The notes: generated by a model from the sequence alone, not told the origin. 59,691 nucleotides of DNA from Kiritimatiellales bacterium (GCA_021734595.1 JAIPIO010000002.1:1-59691); one strand, 5' to 3'. Counted from the stretch's first letter, positions 1 through 7,936 are shown. Translations and numbers: made by a program.

Positions 1-1003
1 CTGCGACAATGGAATCCATCCCGTTGGTGGCACTGAAAACATATCCACCCGCAAGTACTGGAACGCCTGGCTGAACATTTCCCTTGTCCATCTTTCCGGT
101 GGAATTGTCCCACGCCTGATAGACCGGATTACCGTCAGCGTCGCGGGCACGCACATAATGGACACCGTCGCCAACGGCCACGAAATCACCACCGTGGTTT
201 TTGCTGTTTTCCGAAAACAGGTAGTAGACCTCCTTGCCGGTCTGCTTGTCGAACGCGCCCGGCACAGTACGGGCACCGGCTGCCAGCACATATTTATCCG
301 TCACCGCAAAGACGCCCTGCGGCGCGATTCCCGCGAAGGCCGGGGAATTATGCGGCTGGTTGCGGTAGTTCGCGTCGGCATAGTCGTTGATCCATATCTG
401 TTTGCCGGTTTCCGCGTCAAGGCAGTAGAGAAACACCCCCATGAACGGCCAGATGCCGGAAGAAAAATAGACGCGGCCATCCTCCACCACCGCGCCGCCG
501 CGCACCGGCCACATCGAGATTACCCGGCGGTTGCCCAATGCGTGCCGGCGGTCCGGCGCGGCATCGAACTTCCAGACCTTGGAACCGTCCTTCACATTGA
601 TGCAGTGGAGAAATCCGTCGTCGCACGAGATGTAGGCCCTACCCTGCCAAAGTGCGGGAGCCAACCGGACGGGACCGTCCGTAAAATAGGTCCAACGCGT
701 TTTGCCGGTGTCCACATCGATGCCGACCACCTTGTAGGCATCGTTGAACGCCAGCACCATGATTCCATCCATCACCACCGGTTCGAATTGGCGGTCGTAC
801 TGCATCAGATATTGGTTCAGCGGCGAAGGCCACGCCTGGCGGCGCGGGGAAAATTCGCGGCTCCATTGGACGTCCAGTTCGGCCGGCAGCGCCACAGGGG
901 TGTATGCCGTATGCTGTGCATCGTTCCGCCATTGCGGCCAGTCCGCAGCGCCGACACCCGTTGAAATCAGAACCAAAACCCAAACAAATAGTCTCTTCAT
1001 CAT
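1..1003 (-). CDS. PQQ-like beta-propeller protein (partial, runs off the left edge)
   Basis: The minus-strand frame stays open from an ATG at 1003 to the window edge, giving about 334 residues with no stop. It begins MMKRLFVWVLVLISTGVGAA, a signal peptide, followed by DWPQWRNDAQHTAY, the usual opening of PQQ-binding-like (BamB-like) propellers. Blades recur with the signatures VVGIDVDTGKTRW, LHCINVKDGSKVWKFD and LYCLDAETGKQIW. An AAGGAA ribosome site lies 6 bases before the ATG at 1003, which decides between the two adjacent ATGs. The protein should be periplasmic or exported. Propellers of this type act as scaffolds or quinoprotein-like enzymes; nothing here proves catalysis. The C-terminus is outside the window. 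Confidence 0.88.
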   Translation of the reverse strand, partial: MMKRLFVWVLVLISTGVGAADWPQWRNDAQHTAYTPVALPAELDVQWSREFSPRRQAWPSPLNQYLMQYDRQFEPVVMDGIMVLAFNDAYKVVGIDVDTGKTRWTYFTDGPVRLAPALWQGRAYISCDDGFLHCINVKDGSKVWKFDAAPDRRHALGNRRVISMWPVRGGAVVEDGRVYFSSGIWPFMGVFLYCLDAETGKQIWINDYADANYRNQPHNSPAFAGIAPQGVFAVTDKYVLAAGARTVPGAFDKQTGKEVYYLFSENSKNHGGDFVAVGDGVHYVRARDADGNPVYQAWDNSTGKMDKGNVQPGVPVLAGGYVFSATNGMDSIVA

Positions 1004-1161
1004 AAATTCCTTTTAAATCGGTCTTTTTATTGTAATCAGGCGTCCGTGTCGAATCCTATCGCACTGAAACGCAAGTTGCCGTCATTTTGGCATTGGAGGT
1101 TATTTAAGGAACTGATAATTTCGCGGCTTCAATTTAACCATTAACCACAGGGGGTCAGAAT

Positions 1162-2235
1162 ATGAGAGCATATAACTTCGCGGCCGGGCCGGCGATACTG
1201 CCGGAAGAAGTCCTTAAGCAAGCACAGGCGGAACTGCTGGATTACCAGGGCACCGGAATGTCCATCATGGAAATGAGCCATCGCGGCAAGGAATACAGCG
1301 CGGTGCATGCGGAAACGATCGCCAACATCAAGCAGCTGCTGAACATTCCCGAGGGCTACAGCGTACTGTTCATGACCGGCGGGGCCTCCACCCAGTTTGC
1401 GCTGATCCCGATGAACCTGCTCGGCGCAGGCCAGACGGCCGACTACACCAACTCCGGTGCGTGGGCCGCCAAGGCGATCAAGGAAGCCAAGCTGCTCGGC
1501 AGCGTCAATATTGCCGCCGATTGCGGCAAGGAGATTCCGACCCGCGTTCCATCCGTCGACGAACTGAAACTGACCGATGGTGCGGCCTACCTGCACATCA
1601 CCTCGAACGAAACGATTTCCGGTGCGCAGTGGAAGGTTTTCCCCGAACACGAAACACTGATTGCGGACATGTCGTCGGACATTCTTTCCCGCGAAATCGA
1701 CGTCTCGAAATTCGGATTGATCTACGCCGGCGCGCAGAAAAACCTTGGCCCGGCCGGCATCACCCTGGTCATCATCAAAGACGAACTTGCAAAGCGTTGC
1801 CCGGAAACCGTGCCGACCATCATGAAGTATACAACGCACATCGAGAACAACTCGCTGTTCAATACCGTGCCGACCTTCCCGGTCTACATGCTGTGTCTGA
1901 CCACCCGCTGGCTGCTGGCCAATGGCGGGATCGCAGGCATGCAGCAACGGAACGAGGAAAAAGCGGAGAAGCTTTATGCGATCATCGACGAATCCGATTT
2001 CTACACCGGCACGGCAGTCAAGGAGTACCGTTCGAACATGAACGTGACCTGGCGTCTGCCGACCGAAGAGCTCGAAGCGCAGTTCATCGCCGAAGCGGCC
2101 GCAAAGAACCTCAAAAGCCTGAAGGGTCACCGATCCGTCGGTGGAATCCGCGCATCGATCTACAATGCGTTCCCGGCGGAAGGCGTCGATGCGCTCATTT
2201 CGTTCATGAAAGAGTTTGAAGCGCAAAACGGATAA
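1162..2235 (+). CDS. serC: Phosphoserine aminotransferase
   Basis: SerC transfers an amino group from glutamate to 3-phosphohydroxypyruvate in serine synthesis and also acts in PLP synthesis in some bacteria. The 357-residue length is normal. The start MRAYNFAAGPAILPEEV, the segment FMTGGASTQFALIPMN and the PLP-lysine region YAGAQKNLGPAG are family hallmarks, as is HRSVGGIRASIYNAF near the C-terminus. A strong AGGGGGT ribosome site precedes the ATG. It stands alone, followed by tRNA-Arg. The enzyme is cytoplasmic and PLP dependent. Confidence 0.97.
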   Translation: MRAYNFAAGPAILPEEVLKQAQAELLDYQGTGMSIMEMSHRGKEYSAVHAETIANIKQLLNIPEGYSVLFMTGGASTQFALIPMNLLGAGQTADYTNSGAWAAKAIKEAKLLGSVNIAADCGKEIPTRVPSVDELKLTDGAAYLHITSNETISGAQWKVFPEHETLIADMSSDILSREIDVSKFGLIYAGAQKNLGPAGITLVIIKDELAKRCPETVPTIMKYTTHIENNSLFNTVPTFPVYMLCLTTRWLLANGGIAGMQQRNEEKAEKLYAIIDESDFYTGTAVKEYRSNMNVTWRLPTEELEAQFIAEAAAKNLKSLKGHRSVGGIRASIYNAFPAEGVDALISFMKEFEAQNG

Positions 2236-2261
2236 CGGTATAAACCCCGACTTCCCTGAGC

Positions 2262-2336
2262 GCGCCCATAGTTCAATGGATAGAATAGTGGCCTCCGAAG
2301 CCATTGATACAGGTTCGACTCCTGTTGGGCGCACCA
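2262..2336 (+). tRNA. tRNA-Arg (anticodon CCG)
   Basis: A complete cloverleaf is visible. The acceptor GCGCCCA pairs with TGGGCGC, followed by discriminator A and an encoded CCA. The anticodon stem GTGGC/GCCAT carries the loop CTCCGAA, so the anticodon is CCG, reading CGG. The T arm is AGG-TTCGACT-CCT. A 48-bp perfect palindrome begins on the base after the CCA. Confidence 0.96.
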
Positions 2337-2384
2337 TTTTCCAACCAGTGGATCCGTCAGCTGACGGATCCACTGGTTGGAAAA
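2337..2384. repeat. Perfect 48-bp palindrome, composite repeat copy 1
   Basis: The 24 bases 2337-2360 are exactly the reverse complement of 2361-2384. The outer arms contain TTCCAACCAGTGGA (the dispersed 15-mer half structure). The centre is CCGTCAGCTGACGG, which recurs at 6961-6977 and 28217-28231 with one or two changes. It starts directly after the tRNA CCA and could fold in the transcript as a processing or termination hairpin. There is no T run after it, so a simple intrinsic terminator is not supported. Confidence 0.93.
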
Positions 2385-2408
2385 CAAATTCTAAACGAAG
2401 GACGCACC

Positions 2409-2783
2409 ATGGCTGAAAAAGAAAAGAACACATTCGAAGACATCCAAGTCGATGCGGAAAACCTCTACAAGGAGGAATCCATAACCGACCTGAAAGTCGG
2501 CCACATCCGCAAACTGACTCCGATCAAACCCGACGGGTCGGACGACGAGTCCCGCGAGGCAATCTTTACCGCGACAACGAATATCATGACTCCGGGCGGC
2601 GCACTGCCGACCCAGGGGGATATCGAAGCCAAAACGCTTGCGGAGGCCGTTGAAAATTTTCCGAAGGCCATCAATGAAGCCGTGGAAAAACTCAAGGCCG
2701 ACATGCTCAGGATGCAGCAGGAGCAGGCCTCACAGATCATTACGCCCGACCAGCTGGGCGGAAACAGAGACATCATTATCTAA
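2409..2783 (+). CDS. Conserved hypothetical cytoplasmic protein
   Basis: The 124-residue protein has no signal peptide or membrane segment. It has a patterned core YKEESITDLKVGHIRKL-x-PIKPDGS, then IEAKTLAEAVENFPKAINEAVEKL, which is predicted helical, and a C-terminal QASQIITPD tail. I recall similar small cytoplasmic proteins of unknown role in other bacteria but cannot name a domain. A longer frame starts at 2304 but runs through the tRNA and palindrome, so ATG 2409, with GAAGGA just upstream, is chosen. It is followed by a strong terminator. Confidence 0.8.
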   Translation: MAEKEKNTFEDIQVDAENLYKEESITDLKVGHIRKLTPIKPDGSDDESREAIFTATTNIMTPGGALPTQGDIEAKTLAEAVENFPKAINEAVEKLKADMLRMQQEQASQIITPDQLGGNRDIII

Positions 2784-2810
2784 CCGATCCGGCCAACGGC
2801 TCGAGACAGA

Positions 2811-2842
2811 CGCGTTTCCAATGGTTGGAAACGCGTTTTTTT
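2811..2842 (+). terminator. Intrinsic terminator built from the dispersed palindrome
   Basis: The stem CGCGTTTCCAA/TTGGAAACGCG (11 bp, 3-base loop) is followed by seven T. The stem core is a perfect copy of the 15-mer TTCCAATGGTTGGAA at 2816-2830. It separates the plus-strand gene ending at 2783 from the convergent HAD gene, whose stop codon overlaps the T run. Confidence 0.9.
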
Positions 2843-3473
2843 ATCGTGCCCATTCGCGCAGCAGCACATGCAACTCGCCAGGCGTTTCGACAACCACATC
2901 CGGCCTGGCCGTTATAAGCTGTTCCAGGGAATGAAATCCCCAGCCTACCGCGATGGATCGGACACCGGCCTCGTGCGCGTGCATGATGTCGCTGATGCAG
3001 TCGCCAATCTTAACCGTGTCAGCCAGCGGTACACCGAAGGTTTCGGAGGCCAGCCGCAGCTTGTCGGTTTTGCAGCGGGAGGTTTCCGCGCCGATTACCC
3101 GCTCGACCACATCGTCCAAGCCGTTGGCGGTCAGCACATCATGCGTCAGCGACTCAAAGTTGGAGGTAACCACCACCATGCGGCCAAGCGCCCGGGCGGA
3201 GCGCAGTACGCCGGGGATTCCCTCAAACAACCGGGTTTCAGGCGGTACACTCAGCAAAAGCTCAAACAGGCACTTCGAGTACGGTTCAAACAGGTTCTCA
3301 GGCACACCGCAACGCCTGGCAACAAACTCCCACGACATCGTATCGCAGGCACCCACCTTGGCGCGGTTGAACAGGCCGGGCAGCCCCTGCTCGTTGGCCG
3401 CCCGGTTCATCAGTGAAATGTTGTGATCGAGCGAGTCGACGATCACTCCGTCAAAGTCAAAGGCAAACAGCAT
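2841..3473 (-). CDS. HAD-family phosphatase (phosphoglycolate phosphatase-like)
   Basis: This 210-residue cytoplasmic hydrolase has all four HAD motifs. Motif I is FDFDGVIVDS (residues 5-14), with the nucleophile and general-acid aspartates. Motif II is VVTSNFES. Motif III lysine lies around CKTDKLR. Motif IV is KIGDCISDIMHA, with the acidic pair. A helical cap of the beta-phosphoglucomutase/Gph type separates motifs I and II. The substrate cannot be assigned from the sequence. The gene starts 3 bases after the NUDIX stop codon, so the two are probably translated from one message. Confidence 0.87.
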   Translation of the reverse strand: MLFAFDFDGVIVDSLDHNISLMNRAANEQGLPGLFNRAKVGACDTMSWEFVARRCGVPENLFEPYSKCLFELLLSVPPETRLFEGIPGVLRSARALGRMVVVTSNFESLTHDVLTANGLDDVVERVIGAETSRCKTDKLRLASETFGVPLADTVKIGDCISDIMHAHEAGVRSIAVGWGFHSLEQLITARPDVVVETPGELHVLLREWAR

Positions 3474-3476
3474 GGG

Positions 3477-4010
3477 CTACAGCTCCGCTTTCTTTGTCTG
3501 GTAGAGCATCCATGCGGCCAGGGTCTTGGCATCCTGAATTTCCCCGTCCCGGATCATGCGGCCCATCTCTTCCTCCGTCACTATCACGGATTCAATCCTT
3601 TCGTCATCATCGAACGAGGGTGCACCCGCTTCTCCAAGCTCTGCAAAAAAGATATCAATGCGCTCGGTGCAATATCCAACGCTTGGAAAAATGGAACCCA
3701 GGTTTTCCAATCGTTGGATATCGTAGCCGGTCTCCTCCTTCAGCTCGCGCTCCGCCGACACCACCGGGTCTTCGCCGGGATCGCAGTTGCCGGCCACCAC
3801 CTCGAAGCAGATGCGTTCAACGGGCTTGCGGAACTGGCGAATAAAAACAAACCGCCCGTCCGGCAGGCGGGGAATGATGGCCACCGCCACGCCGTGCCGC
3901 ACAATCTCGCGTACCGACATGCGCCCGGTCTCCAGTTCCACATCCAGCACATCGACATTCAGGATGCGCCCTTCATATACCGTCTTTCTTGCAACAGTTT
4001 TTTCGTACAT
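3477..4010 (-). CDS. NUDIX hydrolase (ADP-ribose pyrophosphatase-like)
   Basis: The product has 177 residues. The Nudix box G-x5-E-x7-REL-x-EETGY is intact around residues 78-100 (GNCDPGEDPVV then RELKEETGY). The preceding VAIIPRLPDGRFVFIRQFRKP is typical of ADP-ribose and nucleoside-diphosphate-sugar hydrolases. The frame extends further upstream, but MYEKTVARK at 4010 has GGGAAG 6-7 bases upstream and is preferred. Two near copies of the dispersed palindrome (3674-3688, 3705-3719) lie inside the gene and encode IQRLENL and the following loop. It is co-directional with and adjacent to the HAD gene. Confidence 0.88.
   Translation of the reverse strand: MYEKTVARKTVYEGRILNVDVLDVELETGRMSVREIVRHGVAVAIIPRLPDGRFVFIRQFRKPVERICFEVVAGNCDPGEDPVVSAERELKEETGYDIQRLENLGSIFPSVGYCTERIDIFFAELGEAGAPSFDDDERIESVIVTEEEMGRMIRDGEIQDAKTLAAWMLYQTKKAEL
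3674..3719. repeat. Two dispersed palindromes inside the NUDIX gene
   Basis: ATCCAACGCTTGGAA at 3674-3688 and TTCCAATCGTTGGAT at 3705-3719 each differ from TTCCA-N5-TGGAA at one outer base. They are 16 bases apart and fall in the coding sequence just after the Nudix box. The second is read I-Q-R-L-E on the coding strand. Confidence 0.8.
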
Positions 4011-4024
4011 TCTCACTTCCCTGT

Positions 4025-4053
4025 TTGATCTCATGGAAAACGTGTCTTATAGT
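4025..4053 (+). promoter_or_regulatory. Putative sigma-70 promoter of the dGTPase gene
   Basis: TTGATC (4025-4030) and TATAGT (4048-4053) are spaced by 17 bases. Transcription should begin near 4060, only a few bases before the preferred ATG at 4063, so the message may be nearly leaderless. No good ribosome site is visible before either candidate ATG, which agrees. Confidence 0.5.
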
Positions 4054-4062
4054 ATAGAAACG

Positions 4063-5205
4063 ATGGAGCATGCGAGAAAAGATTGGGAAAGCCGGGAAGA
4101 TATCCTGCTGGCGCCGCATGCATCGCACGCTTCAAGGAGTCTGGGCAGGAAATATGAAGAGCGGTCCCACCCGCTGCGTTCCTGCTTTGCGCGGGATCGC
4201 GACCGGATTCTGCACAGCCGCTGCTTCCGGCGGCTGGAGTACAAAACCCAGGTCTTTGTGAACGGCACCGCCGACCACTACCGCACCCGCCTGACACACA
4301 CCATGGAGATGGCTGCCGTCGGCCGCACCATTGCCCGCGTGCTGCGCGTGAACGAGGATCTGGTGGAGGCGATTGCCCTCGCCCACGACATTGGCCACAG
4401 CCCTTTTGGGCATGTGGGCGAATATGCGCTTGACGAGCTGATGGCCGACCATGGCGGTTTCGACCACAACCTGCAGAGCCTGCGCTGTGTGGAGTTGATC
4501 GAATCCCAGTATCCGGACTTCCCGGGACTGAACCTCTCATGGGAGGTTCGCGCCGGACTGCTCAAGCACGAGGCCCATATTGAAGGAGCAGAGCTTGATA
4601 AACATCCCATCGGGCCGTTCCAATCATTGGAAGCCCAGATTGCCGACATTGCCGACGACATGACCTATCATGCCCACGATGTGGATGACGGGCTTGACGC
4701 CGGCATCATGACCCTGGAGTTGCTGGAAAAAACCGAGTTCTGGAACATGGCAATTGCCCGCACCAACGAGCAGTACGCCATTTTGACCGACGACCAACGC
4801 CTGCGCATCACCATCCGCAACCTGTTGGACCTGCAGGCCGAGGATGTGATCCGGACTTCCCTGGCCAATATTGAAAAGTTCCATCTTCCCGGCATTCGGC
4901 AAGTGATGCAGGCACCTATCCGCATTGTGGACTTCAGTCCCGCCATGACCGAAATACTGGAGGCATTTTCGGCCTTTATGTTTGAAAACCTCTACTATCA
5001 CCACGGCGTGGCCGACGCCAACCAGGAAGCCACCCGTATGATGCGCAAGCTGTTCCTGCATTATGTCGAACACCCGGAAACCATGGGTCGCAAGGCACGT
5101 ACCCGATTGAAACAGGAAGGCGTGTGGCGCACGGCCTGCGACTATGTCGCCGGCTGTACCGACCGCTACGCCATCGAGGAATACCAACGGTTCGAACTAG
5201 ACTGA
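4063..5205 (+). CDS. dgt: dGTPase-like HD-domain triphosphohydrolase
   Basis: The 380-residue enzyme belongs to the dNTP triphosphohydrolase type that releases tripolyphosphate from dGTP and related nucleotides. The HD metal site is complete: YRTRLTHTMEM, ALAHDIGHSPFGH and a later HDVDDG. The N-terminal RDRDRILHSRCFRRLEYKTQVFV is highly characteristic. Starting at 4063 (MEHARKDWESRE) matches the usual family N-terminus. An upstream in-frame ATG at 4033 would place the start inside the promoter. A perfect dispersed palindrome (4618-4632) encodes F-Q-S-L-E immediately before the family-conserved AQIADIADD. The gene is divergent from NUDIX. Confidence 0.92.
   Translation: MEHARKDWESREDILLAPHASHASRSLGRKYEERSHPLRSCFARDRDRILHSRCFRRLEYKTQVFVNGTADHYRTRLTHTMEMAAVGRTIARVLRVNEDLVEAIALAHDIGHSPFGHVGEYALDELMADHGGFDHNLQSLRCVELIESQYPDFPGLNLSWEVRAGLLKHEAHIEGAELDKHPIGPFQSLEAQIADIADDMTYHAHDVDDGLDAGIMTLELLEKTEFWNMAIARTNEQYAILTDDQRLRITIRNLLDLQAEDVIRTSLANIEKFHLPGIRQVMQAPIRIVDFSPAMTEILEAFSAFMFENLYYHHGVADANQEATRMMRKLFLHYVEHPETMGRKARTRLKQEGVWRTACDYVAGCTDRYAIEEYQRFELD
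4618..4632. repeat. Dispersed palindrome inside dgt
   Basis: TTCCAATCATTGGAA is a perfect match to the 15-mer family, read F-Q-S-L-E. The SLEAQ residues are also usual in this enzyme family, so the site is more likely an adapted native segment than an insertion. Confidence 0.9.
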
Positions 5206-5215
5206 AAGGAAGCAT

Positions 5216-5695
5216 ATGAAAAAAACAGTTGTTCTGGGTCTGCTGACCATCTGCATTGCCGGCTGTGCTGGATGGCCGCAATCCAAAATAAAACTGGCCG
5301 ATGCGGACGTCGTGATTGCCATGCAAAACAGCAGGTTCAAGCGGGGCGTGGTCGAAAAACTGACCCAGCGGCTCGAGGCTGTCAACCTCTCCTATCGTGT
5401 CGTTCAATTGAAAGAACTCCGTTCCGTCTCGGTCGAAAACCATAAGGCCGTCGTCGTGATCAACAAAATCTGGGCCTGGCACCTGAACGACACCACTTCC
5501 GAATTCCTGCTGAAGACACCGCCAGAAGCCCGGGAAAAAGTTATTCTGATCAGCACCGTTGGTCGCGAAACATGGGAGCCCGATGTGCCGGGCGTTCAAG
5601 CCATTACCTCGGCTTCCAAAAAGAGCAATCAGGATAAAGTGGTGTCCTTTGCATGGAAGAACATCGGCCGTCTCTGCGAGGGTTCCCGGCTTTAG
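5216..5695 (+). CDS. Putative lipoprotein of unknown function
   Basis: The product has 159 residues. The N-terminus MKKTVVLGLLTICIAGC is a lipoprotein signal with lipobox I-A-G-C at about residues 14-17. The mature part alternates strands and helices, with LADADVVIAMQ, VVVINKIWAWHL and EKVILISTVGRETWEP. This resembles a small Rossmann-like fold, but I cannot name a family. The gene begins 10 bases after dgt and has AAAGGAAG upstream, so it is probably cotranscribed. Its stop codon overlaps the stop of the convergent DUF3859 gene. Confidence 0.75.
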   Translation: MKKTVVLGLLTICIAGCAGWPQSKIKLADADVVIAMQNSRFKRGVVEKLTQRLEAVNLSYRVVQLKELRSVSVENHKAVVVINKIWAWHLNDTTSEFLLKTPPEAREKVILISTVGRETWEPDVPGVQAITSASKKSNQDKVVSFAWKNIGRLCEGSRL

Positions 5696-6075
5696 GTCAG
5701 CGTCAGTGTTTTATCCGCCACTTTTTCGCCATCAATCCAGGTGATCAGCCGCCAGTCGCCACGTTTGTCCTCAACCGGAGCCCATATGGTGTCGCCCAGG
5801 AAAAAGCGGTAGTCGCTGGATTTAATCGTATACTCCCCGGCGAAGGGTTCGGCGGTTCTGCCGGATGGATCCTTGAACGGCGGATGCTCAATCCGGAAGG
5901 TGATTCTGCTTTTGCGTGCATTCCTGATCCGCAGGATATAACCGAATTCAACGTCCAGCTCCGCTTTGATCTCGGCGGTGATCTTGACCAGTTGCGGCAG
6001 CTCTTTGCTCTCCCGCTCCCAATGGGAGTAGAGCCCGTAGCTGTGCATCGTCACGTCTGGCTTTTTCCTTGGCAT
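5692..6075 (-). CDS. DUF3859-type protein
   Basis: The product has 127 residues and no signal peptide. The pattern MHSYGLYSHWERES, then LDVEFGYILRIRNAR, then ITFRIEHPPFKDPSG and the C-terminal GDWRLITWIDGEKVADKTLTL fits the DUF3859 beta-sandwich. The function of that family is unknown. No strong ribosome site precedes ATG 6075; MHSYG at 6048 is an alternative start. The stop codon overlaps the convergent lipoprotein gene by 2 bases. Confidence 0.75.
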   Translation of the reverse strand: MPRKKPDVTMHSYGLYSHWERESKELPQLVKITAEIKAELDVEFGYILRIRNARKSRITFRIEHPPFKDPSGRTAEPFAGEYTIKSSDYRFFLGDTIWAPVEDKRGDWRLITWIDGEKVADKTLTLT

Positions 6076-6138
6076 AGGTTCAACGACTAATTCACACTAA
6101 TAATTATCATTAATTCAGATGCTTGCGTCCATTGGCCT

Positions 6139-6747
6139 TTATTCGCGGTTAGTTTTTTTCCTAAATGAACAACGTCCGATTTTCTTGTGTGCAAAGATAA
6201 GTTCAAAGTCGGTACGCTCTTCGTCGTCGGGAATAAAGGGATCGGTTTCCTCAAAGCGGTTATCCGCCTTAAGCAGTTCGTGGATCTCCTCAAAATACGG
6301 CAGGTGGTCGGTCGCCACATGCAGCAGACCGTTCGGTTTGAGCGTACGGTGGAGTGCGGTCATGAACAGGTCGTTGAAAAGACGGTTGTTGTGATGCCGC
6401 GCCTTCGGCCACGGGTCCGGGAAAAAGAAATAATAGTTGTCCACGCTCTCCGGAAGCATGAGGTAGTTGACGGCGTAATAGCCTTCCATGCGCAGCAACC
6501 GCACATTTTCGCGACCGGCGCGTTCGCAGAGTCGACCGCTACTGTTCACCCGCACAAGCATGCGCTCGATCCCCAGAAAGTTCACGTCTGGATATTTTCC
6601 CGAACGCGCGGCGAGGAAGCGGCCCTTGCCCGAGCCGATGTCCACTTCCAGCGGATTTTCCGGGTGCGGGAAGCAACCGGCAAAATCAAACGGCTCAAGC
6701 CAGTTTCCCGGAATCACGCGAAGTTTGGTTGGTTTTTTACTACTCAT
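6139..6747 (-). CDS. trmB: tRNA (guanine-N7-)-methyltransferase
   Basis: TrmB methylates G46 of tRNA using SAM. The 202-residue protein shows the SAM motif LEVDIGSGKGRFL (residues 33-45), FLGIERM, and the diagnostic YYFFFPDPWPKARHHNNRL. Downstream, LHVATDHLPYFEE and the C-terminal RTDFELIF are also family features. It is cytoplasmic. The ribosome site is weak. The gene is divergent from the small ORF at 6794. Confidence 0.95.
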   Translation of the reverse strand: MSSKKPTKLRVIPGNWLEPFDFAGCFPHPENPLEVDIGSGKGRFLAARSGKYPDVNFLGIERMLVRVNSSGRLCERAGRENVRLLRMEGYYAVNYLMLPESVDNYYFFFPDPWPKARHHNNRLFNDLFMTALHRTLKPNGLLHVATDHLPYFEEIHELLKADNRFEETDPFIPDDEERTDFELIFAHKKIGRCSFRKKTNRE

Positions 6748-6793
6748 GGGCGCATACTGTTTGGGAAATCATAGAACAGGGCAAGCAAATCCC

Positions 6794-6946
6794 ATGGGAA
6801 TATCAGATCGAGATTATATGCGGGACCGGCGGACGCAAGCGGATGTGCCAAAGCCGCGTGCACACATCAGGAAGGCAGGCAATCGCCCACCGTTCTGGCA
6901 ACGGCTCAAGTTTAGGCTATGGCTGCTCTTTCGCCGGGGGAAATAG
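6794..6946 (+). CDS. Small basic protein, DRDYMR type
   Basis: A 50-residue ORF starts MGISDRDYMRDRRTQ and ends PPFWQRLKFRLWLLFRRGK, a short hydrophobic, strongly basic C-terminal helix. The opening xISDRDYxRD is seen in short leaders of rhomboid-like or zinc-ribbon membrane proteins. No larger domain follows here, so it may be a stand-alone membrane-associated peptide. The ribosome site is weak. A composite palindrome begins 3 bases after the stop codon. Confidence 0.5.
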   Translation: MGISDRDYMRDRRTQADVPKPRAHIRKAGNRPPFWQRLKFRLWLLFRRGK

Positions 6947-6948
6947 GG

Positions 6949-6994
6949 ATCCAGCCATTGGATCCGTCGGCTGACGGATTTCCAGCAGTTGGAA
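6949..6994. repeat. Composite palindromic repeat, copy 2
   Basis: ATCCAGCCATTGGAT is followed by CCGTCGGCTGACGG and then TTCCAGCAGTTGGAA (6980-6994). The order and spacing match 2337-2384 and 28202-28247. The last box supplies GGAAGTG, the probable ribosome-binding site of the permease at 7001. Confidence 0.85.
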
Positions 6995-7000
6995 GTGAAT

Positions 7001-7936
7001 ATGAAGACACTCATCCGTCAGTTTATTTCGATTGCGCGGCTGACCGCGCTGGAGATCCTGCGCCAGCCGATTACCATCCTGCTGCTGCTAAGTTGTCTCG
7101 CACTGATCAGCCTGCTGCCGTTGCTCATCACCCATAAGCTGGGCGATTCGGACCGGATCGTCCGCGACAGCGCCCTCGCCGTGCACTTTGTCAGTGGACT
7201 GTTGCTGGGCGGTTTCGCGGCGGCATCATCGCTGGCGCGCGAGTTTCGCAGCGGAACGGTTGCAACCATTCTCAGCAAACCGGTCGGTCGTTCGCTTTTC
7301 TTCCTTTCCAAATTTGTCGGGACAGCCGCAGTGGTTCTTCTATTTTCCACGGCACTGACACTCGCCACGCTGATGAGCACCCGGGCCGGGGCCGAGCTGT
7401 TCCGGGTGGACTGGTGGGCGGAAGCGCCGCTGTTGCTTGCACCAATCATGGGCTGCGCCGGTGCCGGGTTGATCAACTTCCATTCCAACCGCTCCTTCCC
7501 CTCGACCGCCTTCATACTAATACTTGTGTTCCTCACCGCGGGCTTCCTGCTCTCCTGCGTTTCCGGCACATATGACTTGCGTATTGTCCCGCTCGGAGTA
7601 CTTATCACGCTCGCCCTGCTGATCCTCGCCTCCATATCCGTCAGCCTGACCACCCGTCTTAAACCCATATCCACGCTTGCCGTTTGCACCGCCGTTTTTT
7701 TTGCAGGACTGATGTCCGATTATCATTTCGGGCGGTTTGCAACCTCCAGCCAAGTGGCGGCTTTTCTTTATGGTATTCTGCCGAACTGGCAGAATTTCTG
7801 GCTGGTTGACGGCCTCAGCGGAACGGGCAGTGTCACCTGGAACTATGTTGCACATGCCGCGCTCTATTCCCTGCTGTATCTCTCCGGGATCCTTGCGCTC
7901 GGGCTGTCTGCGTTCCGCAGGCTGGAAGTGAAGTAG
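7001..7936 (+). CDS. ABC-2 type transporter permease
   Basis: The product is 311 residues of very hydrophobic protein with about six membrane segments. The pattern LAREFRSGTVATILSKPVGRSLFFLSKFVG after the second segment is typical of ABC-2/NosY-like permeases. No ATPase gene is adjacent, so the partner must be elsewhere. The upstream in-frame TTG at 6989 lies in the repeat. ATG 7001, with GGAAGTG from the repeat, is preferred. Confidence 0.82.
   Translation: MKTLIRQFISIARLTALEILRQPITILLLLSCLALISLLPLLITHKLGDSDRIVRDSALAVHFVSGLLLGGFAAASSLAREFRSGTVATILSKPVGRSLFFLSKFVGTAAVVLLFSTALTLATLMSTRAGAELFRVDWWAEAPLLLAPIMGCAGAGLINFHSNRSFPSTAFILILVFLTAGFLLSCVSGTYDLRIVPLGVLITLALLILASISVSLTTRLKPISTLAVCTAVFFAGLMSDYHFGRFATSSQVAAFLYGILPNWQNFWLVDGLSGTGSVTWNYVAHAALYSLLYLSGILALGLSAFRRLEVK

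Noticed and set aside
158..964. Plus-strand ORF of 268 codons at the left end
   Set aside because: It is the shadow of the minus-strand PQQ propeller frame, which has a signal peptide, ribosome site and repeated family motifs.
2132..2145. GATCCGTCGG in serC, similar to the composite repeat core
   Set aside because: It encodes the conserved SerC residues H-R-S-V-G-G and has no flanking 15-mer boxes, so the match is coincidental.
2304..2408. N-terminal extension of the gene at 2409
   Set aside because: It would translate the tRNA 3' half and the 48-bp palindrome; ATG 2409 has its own ribosome site and begins the conserved part.
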